The notes: generated by a model not told the origin, from the letters alone. A stretch of DNA of 64,000 nt from Linanthus parryae (GCA_023055425.1 JALGPY010000007.1:22330001-22394000), one strand, 5' to 3'. Counted from the stretch's first letter, positions 1 to 12,000 are shown. Numbers and translations: made by a program.

Positions 1-177
1 CCGATTGACTATCGTAATGAATGCAGATAGCTGGCATCGGTTTTTGCCACATAGGAAGTTCTTCTAAAAATTGACGAAGCCACTCGGCGTCCTCTCCAGT
101 CTTATCCAACGCAATGAAAAAACATACCCGCTTGTGGACTTAGAGTCCAATGTGTCCGATATCCAGTTGGCATCACT
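1..177 (-). pseudogene. Copia RNase H fragment with internal deletion (element 1)
   Basis: Reading on from the reverse transcriptase past a TAA at about 178, the minus strand gives SDANWISDTLDSKSTSGYVF followed directly by IALDKTGEDAEWLRQFLEEL and CIHYDSQS. These are the start and the later part of a Copia RNase H. The middle block, which normally carries the SWKS..ST.ES/AE residues, is missing, so the domain has lost catalytic positions by an in-frame deletion near position 90. It continues off the window. Confidence 0.75.
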
Positions 178-1335
178 TTACCCTTCCAGTACCGCAGGAT
201 ACCTAGTATAGTGTAGTCCATATGCTAAAGTATATCTTAAATAAGTTAGCACTCGATTCACTCCTTTCCAATGTTTATCACTTGGATTACTAGTGAATCG
301 ACTTAACTTTCTAACTGCTTGAGCAATATCGGGCCTTGTACAATTCATGAGGTACATTAAACAGCCAATTACTCGAGCATATTCGACTTGTCTTACACTT
401 GCACCATGGTTCTTGGCGAGATGTAAATTAAGATCCGCGGGAGTATTAACTATCTTGCCATCGTTCTTGTCGAATATCTCAATAATCTTCCCAACATAGT
501 GCAATTGAGATAATGAGTATCCATTCGTCGTTCTAGTGATTTTCATCCCTAAAATAACGTCAGCAATACCCATATCCTTCATATCGAACTTTGTTGTCAA
601 CATTTTCTTAGTTGTTTTAATGATAGTTGAATTACTTCCCATAATTAACATATCATCAACGTACAAGAACACGATGACATATCCATCACGAGTGGTTTTA
701 CTATAAACATACTTGTCACATTCATTAATATGAAATCCATTTGATAACATGGTATTATCAAATTTGTTATGCCATTGTTTCGGAGCTCGTTTGAGACCAT
801 AAAGAGATTTTACCAAACGACATACCTTATTTTCTTGCCCATGAGCAATAAAACTCTCAGGTTGTTCCATGTAAATATCTTCGTCTAATTCACCATTTAA
901 GAATGCAGTCTTAACGTCCATTTGGTGAGTTTCAATATTATTTATAGCTGCAATAGCTATAAGCATGCGAATAAACGTTATCCTTGTAACTGGTGAGTAG
1001 GTATCGAAATAATCAGTACTTTCCTTTTGTTTATAACCTTTTGCGACAAGTCTAGCCTTATACTTGCCAATTGAACCGTCAGGTATAAGCTTCCGCTTAA
1101 AAACCCACTTACAGCCTAACGCTTTACTTCCTGGTAGAAGACTCACCAATTACCAAGTATGATTTTGAAGTATGGATTCAATTTCCATATTCACTGCTTC
1201 TTTCCAATATGATGCCTCGGTACTAGACATATCTTCCTTGTAGGCTTGAGGCTCATTTTCTACCAAGGTTAGAAAATCCGGGCCAAATGTTGTAGCAACT
1301 TTTTCCCGCTTGCTACATCTAGGTTTGTTTTCCAT
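178..1335 (-). pseudogene. Copia reverse transcriptase (element 1)
   Basis: The minus strand reads the pre-RT linker (..SYWKEAVNMEIESILQNHTW), a TAA stop at 1147-1149, then [41 protein letters not shown] and the polymerase box [12 protein letters not shown]. It ends in the RT/RNase H connection ([20 protein letters not shown]). These are Copia reverse-transcriptase blocks in the right order. The aspartates of DVKTAF and YVDD are present, so the domain is well preserved apart from the stop that follows the TW motif (normally TWEL). It copies element RNA into cDNA in virus-like particles; this copy cannot make a full polyprotein. Confidence 0.9.
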
Positions 1336-1398
1336 TTCGGACTCTTGGGATGTTGATTTTTGTGTTCTTTTATTAGAACTTTGTTCATTCTTCTCTTT

Positions 1399-2160
1399 CT
1401 ATGGAAATAAATCTTCAAAGAATGATGTGTTGCATGGCTCAAAAATAGTATTTTCGTGTATGTCTTTGATTTCTGATTTGATAACCAAAAATCGATATGC
1501 ACTACTATTATGAGCATACCCGATAAAGACGCAATCTACTGTCTTTGGTCCAAGTTTCACCTTTTTAGGTAATGGTATTTCCACCATTGCGAGACACCCC
1601 CACACTTTGAGGTATTTGTAAGATGGCGACTTTCCTTTCCATAATTCATATGGAGTTTTGCCAACATTTTTCCGAGGTATCCAGCTATTAAGGATATGGT
1701 TGGCCGTTAATAGGGCTTCCTCCCACAAGTTATGTGGTAATCCCGAACTTAGGAGTAATGCATTTAGCATCTCTTTTAAATTCCTATTTTTCCTCTCGGC
1801 TACGCCATTTTTTTCAGGCGAATAGGGTGCCGTAGTTTGGTGGATAATTCCACTTTCTAGACATATTTCCTTAAGTGGTGCCTCGTATTCTCCAACACGG
1901 TCGCTACACACCATTTTGATTTTCTTTCCCATTTGATTTTCCACTTCATTTTTATAATGTTTGAACATGTAAATTGCTTCATGTTAACTTAGTAGGGATA
2001 GACATAGCAATATCGTGTACAATCATCTATAAACGTAATGAAGTACTTCTTTCCACCTCTTGTTTGAAGATACTTCAAATCAAAAATATCCGAGTGGATT
2101 AATTCAAGAGGCGTAGTAGTTTTTGTTTTCAATTGGTCGAAAGGATGCCTAAATATAAGT
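1399..2160 (-). pseudogene. Copia integrase core (element 1)
   Basis: The minus strand carries the DDE integrase core: LELIHSDIFDLKYLQTRGGK, FITFIDDCTRYCYVY, then after a frame disturbance near 1975 KHYKNEVENQMGKKIKMVCS-DR, and YSPEKNGVAERKNRNL with the catalytic glutamate. The second aspartate motif reads SDRVGEYE where the family has SDRGGEYE. The C-terminal part has KTPYELWKGKSPSYKYLKVW. A stop at 1399-1401 separates it from the RT linker. The N-terminal HHCC zinc domain is not seen upstream. Its role was to integrate element cDNA; it is now broken. Confidence 0.88.
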
Positions 2161-2215
2161 TATTCCAAAATTTATTATTTCGTATGCCTAATTCAAGCAC
2201 ATATACCCATTGAAT

Positions 2216-2424
2216 AAATAAATCATAAGTTCTATAAAACTCTTGATTTATTTTCTTATGCCCATGAAGAATTTGAAACTCTTGATATATGTTCTCTAAC
2301 AAATGACATCATGATGTAGTAAAATAACAAATCATAAGTACTATAAAAACTCTTGATTTGCTAGACACTAAATCGACAACCCATGAGTACTTTGAAACTC
2401 TTGGATTTCCATGAGTGCTTGAAA
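2216..2424. repeat. Hairpin cluster A: shared loop core, variable stems
   Basis: Four short foldbacks share a core like (A/G)AGTACTATAAAAACTCT but have different paired stems. (1) AAATAAATCA (2216-2225) pairs with TGATTTATTT (2244-2253). (2) CAAATCA (2328-2334) pairs with TGATTTG (2354-2360). (3) and (4) are CCA-T-GAG...CTC-T-TGG around 2380-2403 and 2409-2431. Inside each, A/GAGT pairs with ACTC. A further degenerate copy lies near 2263-2284. They lie in the non-coding part of element 1, upstream of the integrase on the minus strand. Confidence 0.75.
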
Positions 2425-3330
2425 CTCTTGGTACGTCAAATAATTGATCTGTTGATAAATAGACCCCCACAAGGCATACGACATGTTTTTGTTTTACAAC
2501 AAAAATATTTCAATATGTAAATATTCAAGGTCAATATGGTTTTAAATTAACGGATGACACCACCGTACTTATGTTAGTTAAAATCATCTCATACGAAGTT
2601 TTTATTTCTACATATCCCAAAACATTGAATAATCGTATTCAATGAATTAGTGAATTAAATCAAAATTAACATGACGCGACCTACTATACTATATAGTATC
2701 ACGTTCATTTACTTAATTTTGAACGCTCTGTTGCCCACACAAGTCGTGCGTAGCAACTACAACTTCTGGATTCAAGATCAAGTTTGAATCCTTTTTAAGT
2801 TGTCACATATTAAGAAACCAAATTCTTACGTTTCAAAATGTGACATACACGTTTAAATGTGATAATTTTTCGAAATCTAATTGCATAGACTATTCAGCTT
2901 GGTACGGTATTATTTTCAGAAACTTTGACCATGATTCCGGAGGCGTTCTGATGTGAATCTGACATCAAGACCATATCCAATAGATTCGTCTCATAGAGAT
3001 ACACAATTTTCATATATGACTCGCCTTGATCCGAGGTCTATAGCTCCAGTTATCCTTCAAAATTGAAGTCAGAATTTGTACAAAATTCTGTTGCGAACCA
3101 GAAACTTTAACCAACGATATCTAGAGTTTTACAACTCCGATGGATGCACCGTTTCTCCCCACTGCTTCATTTTTTCGTTCTCTACAACTTTCATGTTTTA
3201 CAAAAATTGATCCGAGACCGTTATTAATGTCTAAACGATAAAATACAATTCTGTCCCAACTTATGCATGCCAAATTTTGCGTAGAAAAATTCATTCTCCA
3301 ATGATACAAATCGGTAAACCATCATTTTCA

Positions 3331-3432
3331 TGCAATGAGTACTATAAAAACTCTTTGCAATCCGTTGTATTAACGAGTACTATAAAAACTCTTTGATACA
3401 ACAATCTGTGAGTACTATGAAACTCTCAGATT
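3331..3432. repeat. Hairpin cluster B: three adjacent foldbacks with the same core
   Basis: Three foldbacks sit back to back. TGCAA (3331-3335) pairs with TTGCA (3355-3359); GTTGTAT (3364-3370) pairs with ATACAAC (3396-3402); AATCTG (3403-3408) pairs with CAGATT (3427-3432). All enclose GAGTACTATAAAAACTC or GAGTACTATGAAACTC, in which GAGT pairs with ACTC. In two of them a T-T mismatch separates outer and inner stems. The outer stems are unrelated to one another. Confidence 0.8.
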
Positions 3433-3940
3433 TACAAGAAAATTCATTAAACCCGACTTGAAAACCAAAGAGGCGGCAAAAACCAGTTTCGACAATTGAA
3501 GCCTTAAGATTTTTGGAGAACAATCCAAACTGGACCGAAAATAAGAAGATTGAGAAGAAGCAGAAATATAATCGCATGATAAAAAGTAACTAAATAAAGA
3601 CGAACTGAAATACCTACAAATGTCGTCGAATATAAATAGTTTTAGAAACGATCTTGAGCATTGGCTCGATGTCCTTAAGGCTTTATTTGCTCCCTTTGGT
3701 ACTGCTTGATCCGGAACAAACCGCCTCCCAGGATAATCATCTCTCACCGTGCAAGAAGTCAGTACACCACTTACGCCCTACGAACCGCAATGGCATGGTA
3801 CCTCTCTTGATAAATTGAATTAGAATATAGGAATTCAAATTCTGAAAGTTGAAAGTTTTACAAAGTCTAGGAGGACTTTGTAGTGAATTAGGAGAGTAGA
3901 AGGAAATGTTGGAATGCACAAATGGGTGGAGAAGGCCTCT

Positions 3941-3947
3941 ATTTATA
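3941..3947 (-). promoter_or_regulatory. TATA box of element 1 LTR
   Basis: TATAAAT on the minus strand in the context CTATTATAAATAGAGG. It lies about 330 bp inside the proposed LTR, a usual place for the U3 promoter. Confidence 0.5.
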
Positions 3948-4276
3948 ATAGAGTAGGTGACCCTTCAAAGCGGTGCAAATGAATAGATGTGTCTATTCAT
4001 GGTAATAACTAACTTTGGACGTTAGTAACTAACAATAACTAACTTTGGTCGATAACTAATAAAATTATTAGCAATTCCAACAATTATTAATTTGCGACTT
4101 AACCCACCCAAAGTTAAATTGCGTCCATCGAAGGACCAATTTGTACACCCATAATTTACAATAATTTTCATTCATGCGTAACTTATTTTGGACAACTCTC
4201 AATTGTAGATTTAGCATCTCCGAATCAGAATTAAACTCTACATATTTTACGATCCAAAATTCAAAGTTTTCCAACA

Positions 4277-6472
4277 ATATCTATATTCTTATTTTATCTA
4301 TACAACAAAAAACCTTATTTCCTGGATACATTTGAAAATTAAATTTGAAATGAACGATCATAGTCCAACATAACTACATACATAGTCACATTACAACACA
4401 ATGACATTACAACACAAGACATCAATGTTTAACAAACATAACTAAACATAGCCAGCATCTTGGTGCTTTAAGGAGTATTGCATACCGTGATATGAAAGAC
4501 AGAGTATTGCATACCGCAACATGCTTTAGTAAGAAGCACAACATACGACAATATGGGTGCTGACAGCAAATGCAGGAACTTTCTGGAGATGATATCGCGG
4601 CAAACCCACATGCATACCACGATATGAATGTTGGGGAGGCACAATAAACTTTTGGGGGACTTTGGTAATTATTCCATAATTACTCTAATTCGGCCTCAAC
4701 ACACATAATACGACCTGCATCTTCCAAAATCAAAAGCTTTTGTATCTTGGCATCAGTTCATCATCTTGGGGAACTTGAGATCCATCTTTGGACGAGATGG
4801 ATCTAGGATCTGTGTTGGGTTTTTTGGTTGGTTTTACGGATTAGGTTTTTTATAAACTTGTGATTCATGCCCTATGGTTTGGCTTGATAGATTGGGATTT
4901 TGATTTATGTTTATTTTTGTTTTCTTATTCTATCTTGCATATTGGAGAGTGACACATGTCTATGTGAGGTTGCAATGTTATAGAGTGAAATGGTGAGGTT
5001 TTCACATTAGGGGTGCTTTGTAACTTCCAAAGAGTTAGGGCAGATAATAGGATTAAGGATAAATCCATTTTTATGAAAAATTCATTCCTGCCCCAGAACG
5101 TTGGATATTCCACAATCACCCTTACAACTTCCAATAATTCTAATTTGGCCAAAATCAACTTAAGATTTATTTTTTGTAAATTACCTTTTTGACTCCCAAG
5201 GTTTTGATAACTCATCTTTGCCCTCACCTCTTTCAGAATATCACACAATCATTCGGAATGACTGTTAGTAAACACTCCCGAATTTTTCCGTTTAATACCC
5301 GTCTGTACGTATAAATGAAAAATGCTTCTGTATTTTGTACTGTTGCTGGACGTAATGAAAAATACTCGAACTTTTGAGCAAAAAATTTTAATACTCTTAT
5401 TTAACGTTTTAACGTACAATACTTCCGAATAAAACTTCTTGCATTCAAGAATGTATCGAATAAATTAGCATCTAAAATATTATGACTATTATTAGTTAGT
5501 TATAATTAAATATTTTCTTACTATGTCCCTACTTTAAATTTTTATTCTCATAAAAATTTACAATTATTATTCTAAAACTTTGAATATATTAAGTTAAAAT
5601 AGCAATAATTATATATGTGTGTGTGGGGACGCGCACACTTGCATATTGAATCTTATGTGTTATATTGTTATTTTTTTTAAATTAATGCTTTAGAATAGGG
5701 AATGCTATTAACTTTTTCTTACAGAAGTTTTCATCATAATAAAATAGTTTGATGTCATTTTACACAAGTATTTACACAAGTAATATGTTAGTTATGAGTG
5801 GATAATGTAACTATTAGAAATGATAATCAAATGAGTACATGCTTTATAAATAATTTTTATATATTGGATAAAAATATGAAAAAGGCAATGTGGGACACAA
5901 AGAACTCATTATATATGCTAAAATACTAAGAAATGCACCCGTATTTTTTATTCCGGATTGATAACTAGTATACGAATTATACACGTACGTATACAAAACT
6001 CGAATTAATCAAATTCCGTATTTTTATGTCGAATTTTTATTCACGTATTTTTAACATAAAATCGTATAATACACGTACGTACCGTACCACGTTCTATTTC
6101 CATCCCGTATTTTACTTATAATACTCATCGTTAGCAACTAAAAGTCACTATCCGGTGTAATCTCTACTGAGAAAACATTAAAATTTGTAGTTACACTTTG
6201 TCCCCACAAATCTTGATAATTACACAATTATCCCTAAAATGTTCTAAATTAGTTTTCAACCAACATCACTACAACTATATGATTATCTCTCTCCCATATT
6301 CAAACTCAGATGGGTTACTAGACAATTTTATTTACACCTCTGATTCCAAAGTTTTGATCTATTTCACTTTAACCCCTACAAATTTTCACATGGCTAACGT
6401 TCCTTCTCAGTGCATCGTCTCTTTTTTGATTCATGCCAGTGGATTGGCATGAGGGTCGGTACTGCTTTTGTT
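4277..6472. repeat. Segmental duplication copy I, part 1 (matches 35.7-36.3 and 39.7-41.26 kb)
   Basis: The sequence is nearly identical, with scattered substitutions, to about 35710-36341 joined to 39670-41260; the Helitron accounts for the gap in the second copy. It holds a Ty3-LTR-like fragment (4400-4700, with CATACCG-type repeats), an AT-rich tract rich in CGTATTTT and ACGTACGT (5280-6180), and a GT microsatellite followed by GGGGACGCGCACAC near 5620. Short open frames (4925-5248 minus; 6198-6452 plus) are disrupted or differ between the copies and look non-coding. I see no gene. Confidence 0.75.
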
Positions 6473-6477
6473 CTTAA

Positions 6478-8346
6478 TAAAAGGAAAATTCAATTAGATT
6501 TGTCCCGGACCAAGTAATTTATGCAGAGAATTAATCATAGGCATTCAAAAAAAATTATTGTGGTAAGTTAGCTTGCCGAATAAACTTACCACAGTCCATC
6601 CGGACAGGGACGACACGAATCCCGAGACTTTGACCAGCCCCTGACGAAGATCTATTCGGAATCTGACACCAGGACCTATTCAATTGAGTCCGTCTCGACG
6701 AGACAAACGATTTTCATATATGACTCGTCTTCATCCGACATCCGTAGCTCCAGTTATGCTCCGAAAACATAATTCAGATACTGCTGAAAATCAACTGCGG
6801 ACCAGAAACTTTGACCGGCGATATCTGGAGTTCTGAAACTCCGATTGACGCACCGTTTCTTTCAGTCTCTTCGTTTTTCTGAGATCTACAACTTTCGTGT
6901 TTTACAAAAAGCGATCCAAGATCGTTATCTAGGCGTAAACACCCAAAAACAGAATTTGGTATGTCCGTAAGCCTTCCGACGTATGATCCAAGCCCCGATT
7001 CATGTTCGATTGTGATTCGAACATGAAAAGCTCATGATGGCACAGCTGGGTTTTTCTCTCTTGCGTGAAAAATATGTATGAACAATCATCATTCACTTAA
7101 GAACTATGGTGGACTATTTATAGAGACATATTACTAACCCTAATATTAGGAATACCCATAATTGCACACAAGTCCCTTGTAGGAAAACTTTACATAGTAA
7201 GTCCCGCCCTACAAACTTTAGTGTAGCTTGCAATTAAGTCTTAATCATATGGTTTGTAGTAATACCCATCAACTATAAAATACCAAACATAATTTCAATT
7301 TACATTCCACACTCTTGAGACTCAAAACCACTTGTGAATTACATGATCACGCTTATGTTGGACTACGTCGGGGACCTCTGGAGAAAATAAATGAATCGGC
7401 TCCCAATAATATATTTGAACATTATTCAACCGGAATTATATTCAAAACTAATTATTAATTATAGTTTACTCCACCATAAAACTATAATTGCACTCCCACA
7501 TTTATTCTCATAATTATGTATGAGCTCCTGTTATTAATATGAGATAACTCCCCACGTTAAGATTACAGATACCCGTTAATGCTGATCTACTCTTACTGAC
7601 AATTTCGATCTCATAAACATCTTATGTATTCCCTGATCTAAACCGCTCAACCCTTATTCGTTATGTCTGGTTACAAATAACCAGCTGGCCAGACTTAACA
7701 TAACAAAACCTAGTGAGCTCCCAGGAGGGTACATCATTCTCATACGAGACGTGGATTCCATGATCCGTTCAGCTTTCACCAAATCATAACAATCATTATC
7801 CAATATACCAGGATTGTTGACTCGCATTTGAATCTCACTCAATATTTCAAAATAATGATTAATCAAGATTCGTGTCCACATAAACAATCATAGATTAAGA
7901 GTTTCAAATATTACCAATAATAATGAAATTTTATATTATCTCACTTCGGTCAGTCCGAGATAATTATATTTTATATGGCGGTCCTGTTCAACATACACAA
8001 AGTATGCTAGTGTAACAAGTTGAAACTATACCGTTCCCTTGATCGAGATGTGTCACTATAATGTTACACTACAGTCGTTCCGATTATTTGTCCAAAATCA
8101 TCTAGACTGTGAACCCTTACTTATATTCCATAAATAACTGACAATCAATCTCGCGCATGCCCGAACTCGTCTGCATATCCGATTGTCTTAGGTATGGAAC
8201 ATTGGACTTTATAATGCATATTTATATGGAAAATAATAAATAGCATTTGCATACTCACGTGTTTGTTAAATTAAGATGCAAATAATTATCTATTAAGAAT
8301 TATTAACTCAACCATAAATATGGCTTTCTGAATATAATTCTCAACA
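6478..8346 (-). mobile_element. Solo LTR (copy I) with CTTAA target-site duplication
   Basis: It is bounded by CTTAA at 6473-6477 and 8347-8351. On the minus strand it starts TGTTGAGAATTATATTC, and the other end in copy II is a canonical TG (TGAAGGGAAAATTC); here that TG is mutated to TA. A TATA box (CTATAAATAG, minus) lies near 7117. No internal polyprotein is present, so it is a solo LTR left by LTR-LTR recombination. It is homologous to the LTR of element 1 over a block near 6600-6960. Copy II at 41266-43136 has the same duplicated CTTAA. Confidence 0.85.
6559..6595. repeat. Foldback near the LTR end
   Basis: GTGGTAAGTT and AACTTACCAC flank a loop of about a dozen bases (AGCTTGCCGAAT). 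It is present in the same place in copy II (about 41349-41384). In design (outer stem plus AAGTT/AACTT) it resembles the hairpin clusters of element 1. Confidence 0.6.
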
Positions 8347-8351
8347 CTTAA

Positions 8352-9028
8352 TCATGGCATAAGGCCAGTTTGAGTATGAAGTGAGAGTGTAGAAGCTATT
8401 GCATGAGAATCAATGTGGAAAACTCGCATTGAAGAATAGATAAAATGATTACGGAAAACATTAGTACATAAAGCTACAATAAAATGTTGATATGGTGATT
8501 TCATTTTTGGGAAAAGTGCCGTAAACATGTTGTGTGGAAGTAAAATGATAAAAATGTATGCCAGGCATATGTTAACTACCGAAACATTGCAAGTTAGTAA
8601 AAGAATGGATTAGAAAAACGAAGAATTATGCCCAAAGCTAAATATAACTTTTTGCTAACTACATGTACATGTTAATTATTTGCTACTCTGCTATCACCTA
8701 TTTCTCTCATCCCAACTCTGATATTGTCATCTTCACCCAGGCTTTATATTGATCTTGTAGAACGAGTACATGGTGAAAATCTCTAGCATTCCTAACCAAT
8801 GGTCCAAAAGAACATTGTTGATGACTCATTCGGAGTTTTAACCAACAGGTTGTCCATTGGGAGTGTTTTCTTTCATTATCTGGTTCCTTTCAAACAAGAC
8901 TTGAAGGTACTTGGCGACCACTCTGCTCCGAGAAGACCACTCATAAATGGTGTGTGTGATTTGAGGAAGGTGCATATGAATATTTCATTTTCACTCATAT
9001 ATTTGTTTAAAATTACAAGTTTTACAAA
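8352..9028. other. Duplicated unique-looking sequence between solo LTR and CACTA, no gene recognised
   Basis: It matches 43142-43810 in copy II. A reading frame at 8799-9095 runs on into the CACTA insertion at its end, and its copy-II counterpart is frameshifted (a C inserted at TTTCCAAACAAG), so it is not supported as a gene. It lies just 3' of the SHH2-like gene and may hold its downstream sequence. Confidence 0.4.
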
Positions 9029-12000
9029 CAAGAAATATAGCTTTTTGCGAGGGCACTATACGATAGCAAATGCGGGATACCTTCGCAAAAAATAATTTGC
9101 GACGGTATATTACCGTCGCATGGCGTCGCAAAAGCTATGATGGCAAAAAAAAATTTGTGACTAGCCGTCGCAATTAACTTTTTTTGAAACAGCACATAGT
9201 CCTCTCAAATTATAGGTAACCGTCACAACACAATTACTCGTGAGAGATATATGCCGTCCCAAAAAATACGGGTTGTCGCAAATGCAACTTTAACAATGGG
9301 AATAACACATCACAAAATAGGGCCTGTCATCGCAAAATACATTTTGTGACAGCTATTATGTTGTAAAAAATCTACACTGTCACAATTATCATTCCCGAGA
9401 GGGATCTATTTGTGAATCGCGGCAATTGCAAATACATTTTCTGTAAAAGATCATCCAAAAGTACTTGAACTCTGAAAAATTAATGCACATAAAACGAATA
9501 TCAAGTCACCCAAAAATAATAGCAAAACCTGCCCTAATATTATAAAATTACTAAATCTCTAAACATCAAATTTAGACTACATATAAGCTTCAATACTTCT
9601 AATCTAATAGCCAAAGAATCAGTCATTGTAATGTACTAGTAATTTCGTAAAGAGACCAACTATTTAAGGTAATTTCGCTAACTTCTAGTTTGTCTTTCCA
9701 TGTATGGAAAAAGTGCAGCTTCTTATATCAATCTCGAATAATATCATTTCTTCCGTAATCATCAGCACCAAGATCTTTTTACAACCTGGAAACAATAGTC
9801 AATCTCAATATTAGTTTTCGAATAACTTGTTACACAAAAAACGGAACTAAATGAATCAATTACTGGCATGAAATCGAGAGAAACAAACTACTTCAATAAA
9901 CCCACATATAAAATCAAAACACCCACATATAAAATCAAAACGCAAACGGTCGTTAGACTATGGAATAAAAGAACACTAATCACCAAGGCTGCTGAAGAAA
10001 TAGTGAAATGGCATGTGTAATACTTATGTCTGAGAGAGGGTATCAAATGAATAACCACCAAGGCAGAGCAATTGGTACTTAGAAAAATCTGTCCTTAAGA
10101 AAGAACCTTGCATATTTTCATAGTAAAACAACAAACATAATCCATACTGTGGTGTTTTAACACAGTTTTATTGTTAAACGACAAACATTATCAAAACACC
10201 AGGAAGTCAGGAAAAACTATGGGTTCTTTGAGAATGATACTCATGAGCGTAAGGGGGCTTCCACATCCAGCGAGTCAACAAATTAAATGCAAGAAAGAAA
10301 GAAAAAAATCTCGCATGTTCAGGGGTTTTCTGGAAAAAAGAATGAAACCATTATTTTCAAGGATGTTTAATCAACTGACATGTGCAACAGTAATAGATGA
10401 TTATTAGTGAGATAGTAGTAGAAGAATGTCAGGAACATGAAAATAACGAAAACAATGGGGTGAATGTGATAGAAATACTTACCTACCAATGAGAACAACA
10501 CAGAGGGTACAGAGGCTCCTTCCATGCCACCAAAAACATAATAAACACTTTCCCTTGGTTCCAACTGAAACAGTTAACGAACTTACAATTCCATCATCTA
10601 GGGATACATACTGAAACCATATAATGTAAAAGCATTCAGAAACGCACCTTAATATTGATTTGTTCATATTTCAGAAAACTTGCGTTCGCTGTTCTTGTCG
10701 CATGGTACCCTGCAAAAAACATTTTTTTTTTTTTTTTTACAGAAATCAAAGGATCAGTAAATTAACTTTGCACCTAACCAGAGAAACAAAGAATTTCCTG
10801 ATAATAAGTTAGAACTATGCAATCCATTAACTTTTTTACGATTTAAGCGTTGTGTAAACAAAAGATTGCCTTCCAGTAGCAAGCACCCCAGCCTACGCCA
10901 TCACGGTGATATAAATATATCTCCTTTTACTTCTGCCCTAGTATTGCCTTCGTTTTATGATGCCTTTCAGTTTCCCTTAAAATATCATCATTTAGTACCT
11001 GGTAGATTTGCGCCAACCTACACCGTCACGGTAAGGTTCAGATGGATTGCACATCCCCGCCATTGATGTATTGCTTAATGAAAGGAATGGACTACTGATT
11101 GGTATTTGCTTGCACACTCAAACAATCATTTGAAGCCAAGTAGCCCCTGCAAGCAGAGAACAACCTAATTTATCTCCCAACACTGAATAATATACATTTC
11201 AGAACCTAAATTGTTGAGATACTCTGAAAGTTGAAATTCCAAATGAAGAGACGAACAAAAAGGAGTTGAAACTCTAACGAAAATGAGTTCCCTATGTATG
11301 TCTAAAACATAGAAGGTCCTTATTGTCCTAAGCCACGCTTCTATAGGGATACCTAATTCAGAAACAATAGGTCAATGGCACCAACCAAGACAATTTCGGT
11401 GGGGTAGTTAGGACTGGCAGCGAGTACAGATTAGAGAGAGCAGAGAGGTAACATTGGTTGAAAAATGAAAGATGAAAGAGAAAGATTTGTTTGATGGCAG
11501 TATACAGAAACTATTCTTACCCGTTGATATTTTTGTTAATCTACAAAACACCCTTAAGAAAATCGGATCCCATTCCTGAGTGTCTAGAGCAGAGCAATGA
11601 AAATCCATCAAAAGTATCGACATATCCAACCCATCAAAGTTCATCTAACACATACCCAGCAACCCTAGAACGAAACGATACAACCCTAGAATGAAACCCA
11701 TACCCAGCGAGCCCTAGAGCGAAACTCATATTCTGAATCAATCGCATACCCAAGAACGGAAAACTTGAAAACGAAGATAGGACGGAAAACTTACCAAGTG
11801 AAAGCGAGGGAGGAACCGGAAAAGCCAACGATGAAGTACCCCTTCTCACCCATTCACCCTATGGGATAGGCACGTCGGAGGTGTTCGGGTTCTCGCTTTG
11901 GGTTGCGATTTCTGTGATTAGGTTGCCCGATTTTCCGAGAGAGCAAGGAAGAGACGGGGCGGCGAGGCAGATAGCGAGGGCAAGGGAGCTTGACAACGAC

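Larger units (their letters stand above)
1..4276 (-). mobile_element. Decayed Ty1/copia LTR retrotransposon (element 1), cut by the window start
   Basis: On the minus strand the order is LTR/leader, integrase, reverse transcriptase, RNase H, which is the Copia order. The outer edge is placed at 4276 because the LTR would begin TGTTGG there, and the sequence beyond it (ATATCTATATTC...) matches the unit that recurs at about 35.7 kb, so 4276/4277 is an insertion junction. Gag and protease are not recognisable between the integrase and the LTR, so they are probably deleted. The coding part has several stops. The other end and the second LTR lie outside the window. Confidence 0.8.
2450..4276 (-). 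repeat. Probable 5' LTR and leader of element 1, inner boundary not resolved
   Basis: The block at 2900-3260 is a diverged relative of 6600-6960 inside the solo LTR (shared phrases such as TCATATATGACTCG and AGAAACTTTGACC), so this is LTR sequence of a related family. The outer end is TGTTGG at 4276 on the minus strand. A good TATA box (TATAAAT on the minus strand, 3941-3947) supports a promoter. No initiator-Met primer site (TGGTATCAGAGC) was found, so the inner end is uncertain. Small reading frames in this stretch (e.g. 3415-3747) are not supported as genes. Confidence 0.55.

Noticed and set aside
3415..3747. 110-residue minus-strand frame in the element-1 LTR
   Set aside because: It lies in LTR/leader sequence, overlaps another frame, and has no recognisable domain or conserved counterpart.
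4925..5248. 107-residue minus-strand frame, with a relative at 39696-39998
   Set aside because: Copy II has a different length and start, and the changes are not codon-like; nothing recognisable in the peptide.
5280..6180. A large MITE with ends around TTAGTAAACACTCCCG and GTTAGCAACTAAAAGTCA
   Set aside because: The ends are only loosely complementary and no target duplication was found; left as AT-rich duplicated sequence.
6198..6452. 84-residue frame repeated at 41052-41240
   Set aside because: Copies differ by indels that change the frame; ends at a foldback (CATGCCA/TGGCATG), not a gene end.
8799..9095. 98-residue frame MVQKNIVDDSFGVLT...
   Set aside because: Its end is inside the CACTA insertion and copy II is shifted by one base; no family recognised.
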